Assembly (NCBI GenBank): GCA_036490475.1
Contig: DASXDT010000006.1
Location: 1,674,001 to 1,738,000 of the forward strand
Direction: 5' to 3'
Source of the DNA: Candidatus Tumulicola sp.
Lineage (GTDB): Bacteria > Vulcanimicrobiota > Vulcanimicrobiia > Vulcanimicrobiales > Vulcanimicrobiaceae
Length of the DNA: 64,000 bases
The notes beneath the pieces are model-generated. The model did not search any database, was not told the origin of the DNA, and was given only the letters and a program-made list of their open reading frames with translations. Shown here piece after piece: positions 53,089 through 63,388 of this stretch. A program made the position numbers and the translations under genes. Each line of letters starts with the position of its first letter. Positions within the stretch are counted from its first letter, which is position 1.

Positions 53089-54288
53089 ATGCGTTCCAAG
53101 CTCAGCATAGGGTTCATCGCACTGGGGATGGCGATTGCGGTCGCGGCCTGCAGTTCGTATGGCGTCAACAATACCGTCAACGTCGGGCCGGATTTTCCGT
53201 CGATGACGCTGTACGCCAGCAACAGCAACCAAAACGCGGTTGGGATCTACACGTCCGCGCAAAAGGGCGGCACGGGGCCGACCTATCAAATCGGCGGCGC
53301 GACAACCGATTTTAACGGGCCACAATACCTGGCCTTCGACGCGGGGCAAAATCTGTGGGTGACCAACTACAACCCGTCGACGAATGCGGCGGCGCTGATC
53401 GAGATCGAAGCGCTTGCGACCGGTGACGTAGTTCCGTTGCAGGCAGTCGCGTTGAACGGTCACCTGCGCGGCATCGCGATCACGCCCAGCACGAAGACCG
53501 AAGCTGGGTTGATGGTGATCTCCGACGTCATCCCTACCAACAAGTATCCGAGCCAGCTCTTGTTGTTCGCCCCGGGTTCCACATCTACGTACGCGCAGAT
53601 CGCCGGGCCAAAGCCCTCACTGCACGTTCCGGGCGGCGTGGCGCTCGACGGAAATAACAAGATCTACGTCGCCAATATTCAGGGCCGCTCGGTACAGCAG
53701 TTCATCGTGCCGTCGCCGACTCCGACCCCGAGCGGGTCGCCGAGTCCGACGCCGTCGCCCAGTCCGACGCCGTCCGGATCGCCGAGTTCGTCGCCAACGC
53801 CGTCGCCGACCCCGACGCCGATCAACATCAATCCGCATTTTCAACTCTCGGGTTCCAACACCGGAATCATCACGCCGATCAGCGTCGCGATCGATAGTAG
53901 TTTGAACATCTACGTCGTCGATCAGGGTGCCCTCGGCGCGCAGTGCTCGGCGTCCAACGCCGCGGCGATCTTGGTCTTCCGCAAGCCGTCCTCGAAAGGG
54001 ACGCTGAACGTTAAGCCGATTCGCACGGTACGAGGCTGCGCTACCGAGCTAACGACGCCGACCGACATCAAAATTAACATTAAGAAGTCGTTGATCTACG
54101 TCGCCGACTCGCAGAAGATTCTGGTCTTCCCGCTCACCGCCAACGGCTCTCCGGCACCGATGTCCTTCTATAATTCCCCCGGCGCGGTTACGGGCATCGG
54201 CTTGGTGCCAGGCCCGCAACCGACCGCCACGGCTACGCCTGCAGCGCGCAGGCTAGGGCCGAAATCCACCACGGAGAAACACCCATAA
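53089..54288 (+). CDS. Lipoprotein with NHL/propeller-like repeats and a Pro-Thr-Ser linker
   Basis: A 399-residue secreted lipoprotein, with the ribosome site GAGGAG. The signal ends AVAAC, with Cys21 as the lipid site. Repeated units such as [31 protein letters not shown] and [15 protein letters not shown] are the strand pattern of beta-propeller (NHL-like) proteins. Residues 208-244 are a run of Pro-Ser/Thr dipeptides with a few Gly, inserted between repeats. Such linkers are flexible or cell-wall spanning. Function unknown; no catalytic motif. It ends 4 nt before secA. Confidence 0.8.
   Translation: MRSKLSIGFIALGMAIAVAACSSYGVNNTVNVGPDFPSMTLYASNSNQNAVGIYTSAQKGGTGPTYQIGGATTDFNGPQYLAFDAGQNLWVTNYNPSTNAAALIEIEALATGDVVPLQAVALNGHLRGIAITPSTKTEAGLMVISDVIPTNKYPSQLLLFAPGSTSTYAQIAGPKPSLHVPGGVALDGNNKIYVANIQGRSVQQFIVPSPTPTPSGSPSPTPSPSPTPSGSPSSSPTPSPTPTPININPHFQLSGSNTGIITPISVAIDSSLNIYVVDQGALGAQCSASNAAAILVFRKPSSKGTLNVKPIRTVRGCATELTTPTDIKINIKKSLIYVADSQKILVFPLTANGSPAPMSFYNSPGAVTGIGLVPGPQPTATATPAARRLGPKSTTEKHP
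53710..53820 (+). repeat. In-gene Pro-Ser/Thr codon repeat
   Basis: 37 codons, almost entirely CCG/CCC/CCA with TCG/ACG/ACC/AGC, form an imperfect short tandem repeat inside the lipoprotein gene (P-S-P-T-P-type units). It keeps the frame and encodes the flexible linker. Copy-number variation between strains would be expected here. Confidence 0.75.
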
Positions 54289-54292
54289 CCCC

Positions 54293-56938
<2,646 letters not shown>

Positions 56939-57275
56939 CGGGCATAGGGGAACGGACCTAAAACCGGGCCCCTCTCCGGCGCTCGTCCGCGTCGGCGATC
57001 GTCGAAAAAGCCCGTAAAATAAGGTGTTTCTACATATCGCGCCATCGGCCAACCTCGCGCGCGGCGCGTGCAAACTTTGCAATCGCGTTTGCAAAAGTCG
57101 GGATGCGTCGAAAACGCTATATAAGATAACGCTTTTCGCACAGTCCGGACATGCATGCTCCATGTGCGATGCATCGGGCGCTGCGACTTGCCCCGCTACC
57201 ATCCTCAAGCGCAATGCGAATCCAGCTGCGGTGTAAGTGCCGCGGCCATTGTTTCGGCCATTACTGTGCTTGTGG
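56939..57275. other. Gap between convergent secA and the cyclase-STAND gene
   Basis: About 337 nt without a supported gene. It contains a possible weak hairpin just after secA (AGGGG and CCCCT, 56947-56973), the short inverted pieces GCAAAC and GTTTGC near 57068-57090, and an AT-rich TATATAAGATAAC near 57118-57131 unlike its GC-rich surroundings. Short open frames on both strands have no ribosome site and no recognisable sequence. Both neighbours end here, so a 3' role is most likely. Confidence 0.5.
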
Positions 57276-59999
57276 TCAGACCTTGAGCGCTTCTTCGGCC
57301 GCTTGATCTTCCGACCACGCTGCACCTTCGGCCGCGAGCTTTCCTATCTCGGCTTCGCTCAGCTGCTCGTGCAATGCGGCCATGAGCTTCTCGTAGCCCC
57401 ACGTCTCCGTGGCCTCGCGTTCGTACCGCAGCTCGTTGAACTGCACGTTGACGTAGCCGATGAGCCGCGCTGCATCGTTCACTTCTCCACGCAGCGCCAA
57501 GAGCAGCCCGATATGCTGCAGCGCGATCGCGATGTAGAACGTATTCTGTGCTTGTCGCGCCCAGCGCAGCCCCTCGCGAGCACTCTCGCGCGCTCTATCC
57601 ACGTCTCCCAGCGCAATGCTATAGGCAGCGACGTTGCTATGGTCAACCGCTAAGGTCAGCGCGTGCTTTCCACGCGAGTCGATCTCAAGGGCCTCGCCTG
57701 CCAGCTGCAGCGCCTCCTCGACTCGACCGCGTGAAAACTCCAGCTCCGCGAGATTTCCCAGCACCACAGCTGCCCCGGCCTCGTCTCCGTAGGCCTTGTA
57801 TGCCGCCAGCGCCTGCGCGAACGACTCACGCGCCGCGACATCACCGCGAGCCTCCTGGATTCCCGCTTGGATGTTCAGGCAATGAGCTATTCCCGATTTA
57901 TGTCCTAACGAGTGCATCGCCGCAAGCGCGCGTGCGTTCACGTCACTCGCCTCTTCAAGTTGACCCATTTGATAGAGACTGTGCGCAAGACTATTGAGCG
58001 CCCGAGCCTGCCCCTTCTCGTCGCCCACTGACTGGTACAGCGCGACGGCGCGTTGCGCACAGTCGTGTGCGCGCTCGCCGTATGAAATATTACCGAGCGC
58101 AAGCCACAGCCGGGCCGCCACCTGTGGGTGCATCGATTCGTCAAGGCCCGCTTGCGCAAGGCCAATCCAATAGCGCCCCTCCACCGTGAGTCCACCAGCA
58201 AACCAAAGCGGGTACAGCGTTCCGGCCACGGCACCACCCAGCGTCAGGTCGTGCCCGTCTTTCAGCGCCCACTCCAACACGGCGCGGTAGTTGTCCAGTT
58301 CCAGTTCCACGCTCACCAGCCACGCCGCCGTCGAGCCGGTGCCCCAACGTTCGCCGGCTTCTTGCGCCGGGTCACGAAAATACTCTGCGTGACGGCGAGC
58401 CAGCCGTTCGTGTTCGCCGGCTGCGGTGAGCTTCTCCAGCGCATAGGCACGCGTGCTTTCCAGCAACGAGTAGCGTTCTTGCTGGCCGGCGGTATCGGCC
58501 ACGACCAACGACTTGTCGGTCAGCGATGAGACCAGGTCTAAAATGTCAATCTCATCGAGGTCCTCGCCACTGCACACCGCGGCAGCCGCATCCAGGCTGA
58601 ACCCGCCGGCGAAGATGCCGATGCGATCGAACAGCATCTGCTCCTGGGCAGTGAGCAGATCGTAGCTCCAGTCGATGAGTGCGCGCAGCGTCTGCTGGCG
58701 CGGGAGCACGTCGCGGCCGCCGCCGGTGAGAATCCGCAAGCGTTCGTTGAGCCGTTGAGCCAGGTTGGGAATGCTCAAGACCTTCACCCGCGCCGCGGCG
58801 AGTTCAATCGCGAGCGGAATGCCGTCCAGGCGACGGCAGATTTCGGCAATAATCGGCGCAGTGTCATCGGTGAGTGCAAACGTAGCGCTGGCGGCTCGCG
58901 CGCGTTCGACGAAGAGCGCAACGCCGGTCGGAAGATCGAGCGAGGGCACGTGATACGTCGCCTCTCCGGCGACTCCAACCGCTTGGCGGCTCGATGCCAG
59001 CACTTTAACCTTCGGCGCAGCGCGCAAGATCGTGGAGATGACGTGCGCGGCGGGCTCGACGAGATGCTCGCAGTTGTCGAAGATCAGCAGCAGCTCTTTG
59101 CCCTTGAGCGCACGCGCGAGATGCTCGACGAGATCACCTTGAGATGGGAGCGTGATGCTCAGCGCAGACGCGACGGTGGTGGGGATGTATTCGCCTTGGC
59201 TGAGCGGTGCGAGTTCGACAAACCACACTCCATCGTGGAACTCGTCAATGCGATCGGCTGCAACGTGTAAGGAGAGCCGCGTCTTGCCGACACCGCCCGA
59301 GCCGACGAGAGTGACAAACCGATGCCGTTCGATAAGCGCGGAGACCTCGATGATCTCCGCCTCGCGGCCGATGAAGGACGAAACCTGCGCCGGCAGGTTG
59401 TTGGAAAGATGTTCGAGCGAACGCAGCGGTGGGAAGTCGCTGATCAGCTCGGGTGCGAGCAGCTGGTAGATGCGTTCGGGCTGCGCGAGGTCTTTGAGCC
59501 GGTGCTCGCCCAGATCGCGCAGACTGCACTTCGGCGGCAGCGTATTGGCGAGCAGTTCGGTGCAGGCGCCCGAGAGCAACACCTGACCGCCGTGACCGAC
59601 GGTGAGTAACCGCGCGACGCGATTGACCGTCGGGCCGAAGTAGTCGCCGTCGCGTTCGTCGGCAATGCCCGCGTGCAGCGCCATGCGCGCACGCAATCCC
59701 TCGACTGCGGAGAAATCTTCGTTGGCCAGCGCACGCTGAGCGTCGAGTGCCGCGGCGAGGGCATCGAGCGGCGTTGCGAAGGCCGAGCAAAACGCGTCGC
59801 CCATCGTTTTAAAGACGTACGCGCCGCGCGCTTCCAGCGCCGCGCGCACCAGCGCATCGTGGCGCGAAAGCGCCGTGGCCATCGCTTCGCGGTCGCGCTC
59901 CCAGCGCACGGTGCTGCCTTCGATATCCGAAAACAGAAAGGTAACCGTGCCTGTCGGACGCGCCGAACCCGGCGGGCCCGAATCGAGCTGGGTCGCCAT
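57276..59999 (-). CDS. Class III adenylyl/guanylyl cyclase fused to a STAND ATPase and TPR repeats
   Basis: A 907-residue cytosolic signalling protein; ATG at 59999 follows AAAGGCG. The N-terminal cyclase domain has FLFSDIEGST (metal Asp25), FKTMGDAF (Lys64, second metal Asp68), Asp119 and GPTVNRVARL (Asn126, Arg130), so the catalytic set is complete. A signal-transduction ATPase then follows: Walker A LVGSGGVGKTRL, Walker B ELLLIFDNCEHL, then LPRQQTLRALIDWSYDLL, the AAA/NB-ARC-like pattern. The last about 350 residues are helical TPR-like repeats (LGNISYGERAHDCAQRAVAL, ALNSLAHSLYQMGQLEEAS). No DNA-binding domain is seen. It likely couples ligand or protein sensing to cyclic nucleotide output. 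Confidence 0.92.
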   Translation of the reverse strand: MATQLDSGPPGSARPTGTVTFLFSDIEGSTVRWERDREAMATALSRHDALVRAALEARGAYVFKTMGDAFCSAFATPLDALAAALDAQRALANEDFSAVEGLRARMALHAGIADERDGDYFGPTVNRVARLLTVGHGGQVLLSGACTELLANTLPPKCSLRDLGEHRLKDLAQPERIYQLLAPELISDFPPLRSLEHLSNNLPAQVSSFIGREAEIIEVSALIERHRFVTLVGSGGVGKTRLSLHVAADRIDEFHDGVWFVELAPLSQGEYIPTTVASALSITLPSQGDLVEHLARALKGKELLLIFDNCEHLVEPAAHVISTILRAAPKVKVLASSRQAVGVAGEATYHVPSLDLPTGVALFVERARAASATFALTDDTAPIIAEICRRLDGIPLAIELAAARVKVLSIPNLAQRLNERLRILTGGGRDVLPRQQTLRALIDWSYDLLTAQEQMLFDRIGIFAGGFSLDAAAAVCSGEDLDEIDILDLVSSLTDKSLVVADTAGQQERYSLLESTRAYALEKLTAAGEHERLARRHAEYFRDPAQEAGERWGTGSTAAWLVSVELELDNYRAVLEWALKDGHDLTLGGAVAGTLYPLWFAGGLTVEGRYWIGLAQAGLDESMHPQVAARLWLALGNISYGERAHDCAQRAVALYQSVGDEKGQARALNSLAHSLYQMGQLEEASDVNARALAAMHSLGHKSGIAHCLNIQAGIQEARGDVAARESFAQALAAYKAYGDEAGAAVVLGNLAELEFSRGRVEEALQLAGEALEIDSRGKHALTLAVDHSNVAAYSIALGDVDRARESAREGLRWARQAQNTFYIAIALQHIGLLLALRGEVNDAARLIGYVNVQFNELRYEREATETWGYEKLMAALHEQLSEAEIGKLAAEGAAWSEDQAAEEALKV

Positions 60000-60247
60000 G
60001 GGTTCGCCTTTCGTGTTTGGGGTGTTCCCCACCGCCAAGCAGCATAAGGGCTGCCGCGATCTTCGAGATCGTCGCGGTGTTAGGCGTGGTCTTCCGGCCA
60101 ACAAACCCTTGAAGCTGTGAACGAGTGCGCCGCTTATGCGGACGATTCGCTTAATATCCGCCGCCCCGACCGCCACGCGTAAGGCTTCGAGCTTCTCTCG
60201 GGGTTGCGATATTCTAGAACGTCGGTCGCGCTGAGCATCTCCGCAGT

Positions 60248-61025
60248 CTAGTCTTCATTTGCATCGGTAGGATCTGCGGTCAACTCCTTGCCGATTCGGG
60301 TTCTCAACTTCACGTGGACCGGCCGCGGAATCGTCACGCCGTGCATCACCATTGTTGCCTCGCTGCCGTCGGCATTGAGCGGCTTACGGTCGACCGTTTG
60401 CAGCGTACGTTGCACGAGTTCCCCGTAGGTACGCAAGCGGGGAAACGTGTCAAAGTCCCAGGCTGCGCCGCAGCTCAAGCAGCGCCAATCCTGTGCACTT
60501 CGAGATCGCGCTGATGGGACTTAGAGCAGCATGCATTAGATGGGTTATGATATCGATCCGATTCTTCGAAAGTGATTCCGCCTTAAAATAGAGCTTGATC
60601 GCGTGTTTATCCCCGTTGATGTCTAGCCCCAATTCGGGGTTAACCGCGACCTCGAAAACGCTAGCGGGTGGTGACCACGTGCCACGCGGCGGAGTCGCCC
60701 AGGTTAAAGTCTTGCGGCCCCACCAGCCGTTGTAGTTCGTCGCCAAGGCGGTATAGGATGAAATCCGGTTTGCGTGCGCCGACGCAGCAGTGTTCGTGAT
60801 ATGCCTCTTTCCCAGTCCTAGCTGGTGCGCCTCGATGATCGCTTCACGAATGCCTTTGTAAAAATCCGTGGCGGGATCATACGGAGTCGTAACCTGCTCC
60901 TTGACAACTTTGGCGGCGGTGGCTTTAGGCGTGCCCGACTTAAGCACAATATCCACGAGGCCTGTTAATGGTAACGTCGGCACTTTATACATCTCCCCAC
61001 GCCTGATCTGGCGCACGCTGCCCAC
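60248..61025 (-). pseudogene. Unknown gene, probably split by a frameshift
   Basis: Two overlapping open frames on the minus strand. The first (61025-60450, 191 residues, GTG start with GAGAAG upstream) has coherent sequence: YKVPTLPLTGLVDIVLKSGT, PYDPATDFYKGIREAIIEAH, then NPELGLDINGDKHAIKLYFK. It ends in KCTGLALLELRRSLGL. The second (60478-60248, 76 residues) begins LSCGAAWDFDTFPRLRTYGE from a TTG inside the end of the first. One 1-nt shift would join them into about 255 residues. Either this is one broken gene or two translationally coupled ones. No family is recognised. It lies downstream of the Cas1 gene on the same strand. Confidence 0.5.
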
Positions 61026-61093
61026 GATGTCTTCTCATAATGGAGCCGCCAAAATTTTTTGCTGACTTACACAGACTAAGCGTCACCCCTTGT

Positions 61094-61111
61094 GGTCTTC
61101 ATGTAAAGACC
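61094..61111. repeat. Hairpin GGTCTT-CATGTA-AAGACC
   Basis: A perfect 6-bp inverted repeat with a 6-nt loop in the gap between the Cas1 homologue and the broken gene. The same hexamers recur in the hairpin 37 nt away, in the opposite order, so four copies of AAGACC or its complement fall within 78 bp. Confidence 0.6.
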
Positions 61112-61147
61112 CCCCCATATATGCCGCGACCGGCAATAATTGGTACG

Positions 61148-61171
61148 AAAGACCTATCCCATAAGGTCTTT
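61148..61171. repeat. Hairpin AAAGACCT / AGGTCTTT over the Cas1 stop codon
   Basis: A perfect 8-bp inverted repeat with an 8-nt loop spans the TAG stop of the Cas1 homologue (61154-61156). It could terminate or stabilise the transcript, although there is no T-run on the minus strand. It contains the same core hexamer as the hairpin at 61094-61111. Confidence 0.6.
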
Positions 61172-62769
61172 TAGCATTGCCTCCAGAGCGGTCCAATGCC
61201 GTTTGTGCGGTACCCGTTTGCCAGCGCGGAATCGCGAGCATGCGGCTAAAGAGAGCCCCGTTACCGCCGCGATTTGACTCAGCGGTACCTCGTCTAACTT
61301 GCGCAGGATGTGGAAGTGAAACCACTTCTCGTCACGTCCGTCGTTCGCATAATCGCTGCTCCTCTCGCGGTTGCGGCGGTGGCCTTGTGCAATGGCTCGT
61401 CCGCGACGCCGGTTCACCTCAGGGTCTTTGCGTGGATCTTCACCTGCGGCTGTCTGCACGGCGAGAGTAGCACGGGCCACGACGACGATCTTACGAGCAT
61501 GATCGGCTCGCACGCCGGGAATGCATTTGTCGCAGTGCTTTCGTCTGCGCTTAACGACCGGCTCGTTACACCTCGCGCATGCATTGGGAGTCAGAAGTAG
61601 CGGCTCAGGGCGCGGGGTTCCCCACGCCTTCGACGCATATGGTCGTTGAGGTCGCTTTCTGCGCGGTGTAGCAAGGAGTGGAGATGGTGAGCTCGCTGGC
61701 GTACGCGTTGCCTGCGAGAGCTTGCGATGGGGTGCAGCGGCTAACGTTACGGCGCTCGGATCGACTCTGCGGAATGCTTGCGCGAGATCGGTTGCGACCG
61801 GTGCCATTAGTTGACGCCAACGCGGTAATGTCAGTGCGAGGTCATGCGTCATTGGTGCACGGACGCGGCAAACACCATTGGGCAACTCTACGAAATCGCG
61901 CGAGGTCAGTATGCGTTCTTCGAGGAGATCCAGGATGAATGCGTCGACCATTGGCCGCACCGGTTCCATAGCGTCCAATGCGAACGAGTCTCTATTCCGT
62001 TGGTCCGCATGAAGAATCCCCAAAGTAGGATCTAAACCCACGCTTAGGAGTGCTAGGCGTGCCTCAGATTTCAGGAGACTGTAGGAATAGTTCAATAGGG
62101 AATTTATCGGATTGGTCGCTGCTCTCGGTGCTCCCGTGAGCGTGGACTTCCGTGTTTCGTACCTCGTCCAGCTAACCGGGACTCTGGAAATGTCCCTCGG
62201 TCGCAGACGAATCGAGACGTTCGTCCACGAGTTCCAGTAGATCGCGGCACATTTAGCCTCGCAGAGACGTACTTCTTCAATAGTCCGAGCAGTCTCGATC
62301 GATGCGTGCATTGCATCGAATCCACTCAAACTCGCGGCCCTAAGACGCACGAGGTTTATTCGTTGGCCCGCGACCTTTTGCTGGACGAGTTTGCGCGCGA
62401 GTACGACATCCTGTCCGTTGGCGACGGCCAGCGCCTGGGCGCGACGAATAGGGTATCCGTCGTAGCCGAATGGCGCTGAATGCGTGAGCACATTACCATC
62501 GAGGCGAGGTGAATGAGCGAGGCACCCATTGCTCGCAGCCACGCAAGGCTTTCGAGCGTCACGGAACCGGTTTTCCCGAGGAGTACGAGCCTCTCAAGGC
62601 CCGAGCCGGCCCGATCGATCTGTATCGACCGTCGATGGTGTCCAATCCCATCTTCCACCACGAGCTTGCCGTAAAGGACGCGCACTGAGATGCCGTAGCC
62701 GTCAACCACGAGTACCCCGGCTCGTACTTGCAGCGATGGAAAAGGAAGTGTAAACTTTTGAACTTGCAT
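61154..62769 (-). pseudogene. cas1: Stand-alone Cas1 integrase homologue with zinc finger and HTH; 1-nt frameshift
   Basis: Cas1 integrates DNA into CRISPR arrays or, in casposases, into target sites. ATG at 62769 has GGAGGG upstream. Residues 1-90 give the Cas1 beta domain (VVDGYGISVRVLYGKLVVED, LVLLGKTGSVTLESLAWLRA); the frame then shifts by one base near 62500. The other frame continues DGNVLTHSAPFGYD, then EAKCAAIYWNSW and NPINSLLNYSYSLLKSE with Glu236. It goes on to GILHADQ with His254 and FALDAMEPVRP with Asp266: all three metal ligands are kept. After the core come a Pro/Arg-rich linker, a zinc finger C-x2-C-x11-C-x2-C (398-416) and a C-terminal HTH-like block (PLSQIAAVTGLSLAACSRF, then RVPHKRHW). 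The 1616-nt span becomes 539 codons with one base restored. No cas2, effector gene or array is near. Confidence 0.85.
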
Positions 62770-63388
62770 AGGGAGATCACCCTCCTGATGCGACGCCTCC
62801 GGTTCCGCGCCAACGGAGCCGGGGGCACCTAGTGTGTTATTGCGAGGTCGTAAGAGACTCGATATCAGGTAGGTCCGCGAGCCTTACTTGCGGCATCATT
62901 GTGAACGTTGATGGTCTTGGCACGCGCGTCATTACGGGCGCCCCGCCAAGCGGACCGTACACAAAACGTGGCGCCCCCCTGCGGCTAGGCTCGCGTGGCT
63001 GGCTTTGCCGATCGGCCAGCGATGCGGCCAGGGCGTGGATGCGCAGGGTGCTCGCAGCTATGCTAGGCGCAACCACAGCAGTTAAGTTTAGCGCGCCAGC
63101 ATCGGGGCTTCGAGATGAGGTTTGGTTCAAGGATGAAATCGTGCTAAAGCGTGACTGATCACTCATGTGGATCGGTAAGGTCACGGGATCGTCGCAGTTG
63201 AGATGCTCGTGATCCACCCCGCAGCGATAGAACCGGAGCCGAGGCATTGGGACGGTCCGCTCGCGCCGATCAAAAAATGACCGTTCTTACGGTGGAACCT
63301 GACTTCACTTTCCAGAACATGCGCGGCGTGTTTTGCCGAATAGGCCTTCGCCGATCTAATGCCTCTGAAAATGAAGGAGCTCTTTAAA
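62770..63388. other. Gap between the Cas1 homologue and the DUF4239-like gene
   Basis: About 620 nt with no well-supported gene. The best candidate is the minus-strand frame listed separately at 62837-63166. An inverted repeat GGAGGGTGATCTCCCT covers the Cas1 ribosome site. Frames of similar length on the plus strand overlap the same DNA and are equally anonymous. I saw no repeated 25-40 bp units that would make a CRISPR array. The last 60 nt hold the leader of the plus-strand gene, with AAGGAG before its ATG. Confidence 0.5.
62837..63166 (-). CDS. Doubtful hypothetical protein upstream of the Cas1 homologue
   Basis: A 109-residue frame from ATG at 63166 on the same strand as the Cas1 homologue, ending 68 nt before it. 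Sequence samples: MSDQSRFSTISSLNQTSSRS at the start, RFVYGPLGGAPVMTRVPRPS near the end. No motif, signal or membrane segment, and no ribosome site. A longer version begins at 63247. It is listed only because it fits the operon direction; it may be non-coding. Confidence 0.25.
   Translation of the reverse strand: MSDQSRFSTISSLNQTSSRSPDAGALNLTAVVAPSIAASTLRIHALAASLADRQSQPREPSRRGAPRFVYGPLGGAPVMTRVPRPSTFTMMPQVRLADLPDIESLTTSQ

Noticed and set aside
57024-57236. 70-residue Cys-containing open frame in the gap after secA
   Set aside because: Cys spacing is irregular, there is no ribosome site, and an equally long frame exists on the other strand.
62832-63158. 108-residue plus-strand frame upstream of the Cas1 homologue
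   Set aside because: No ribosome site, no recognisable sequence, and it competes with an equally weak minus-strand frame.
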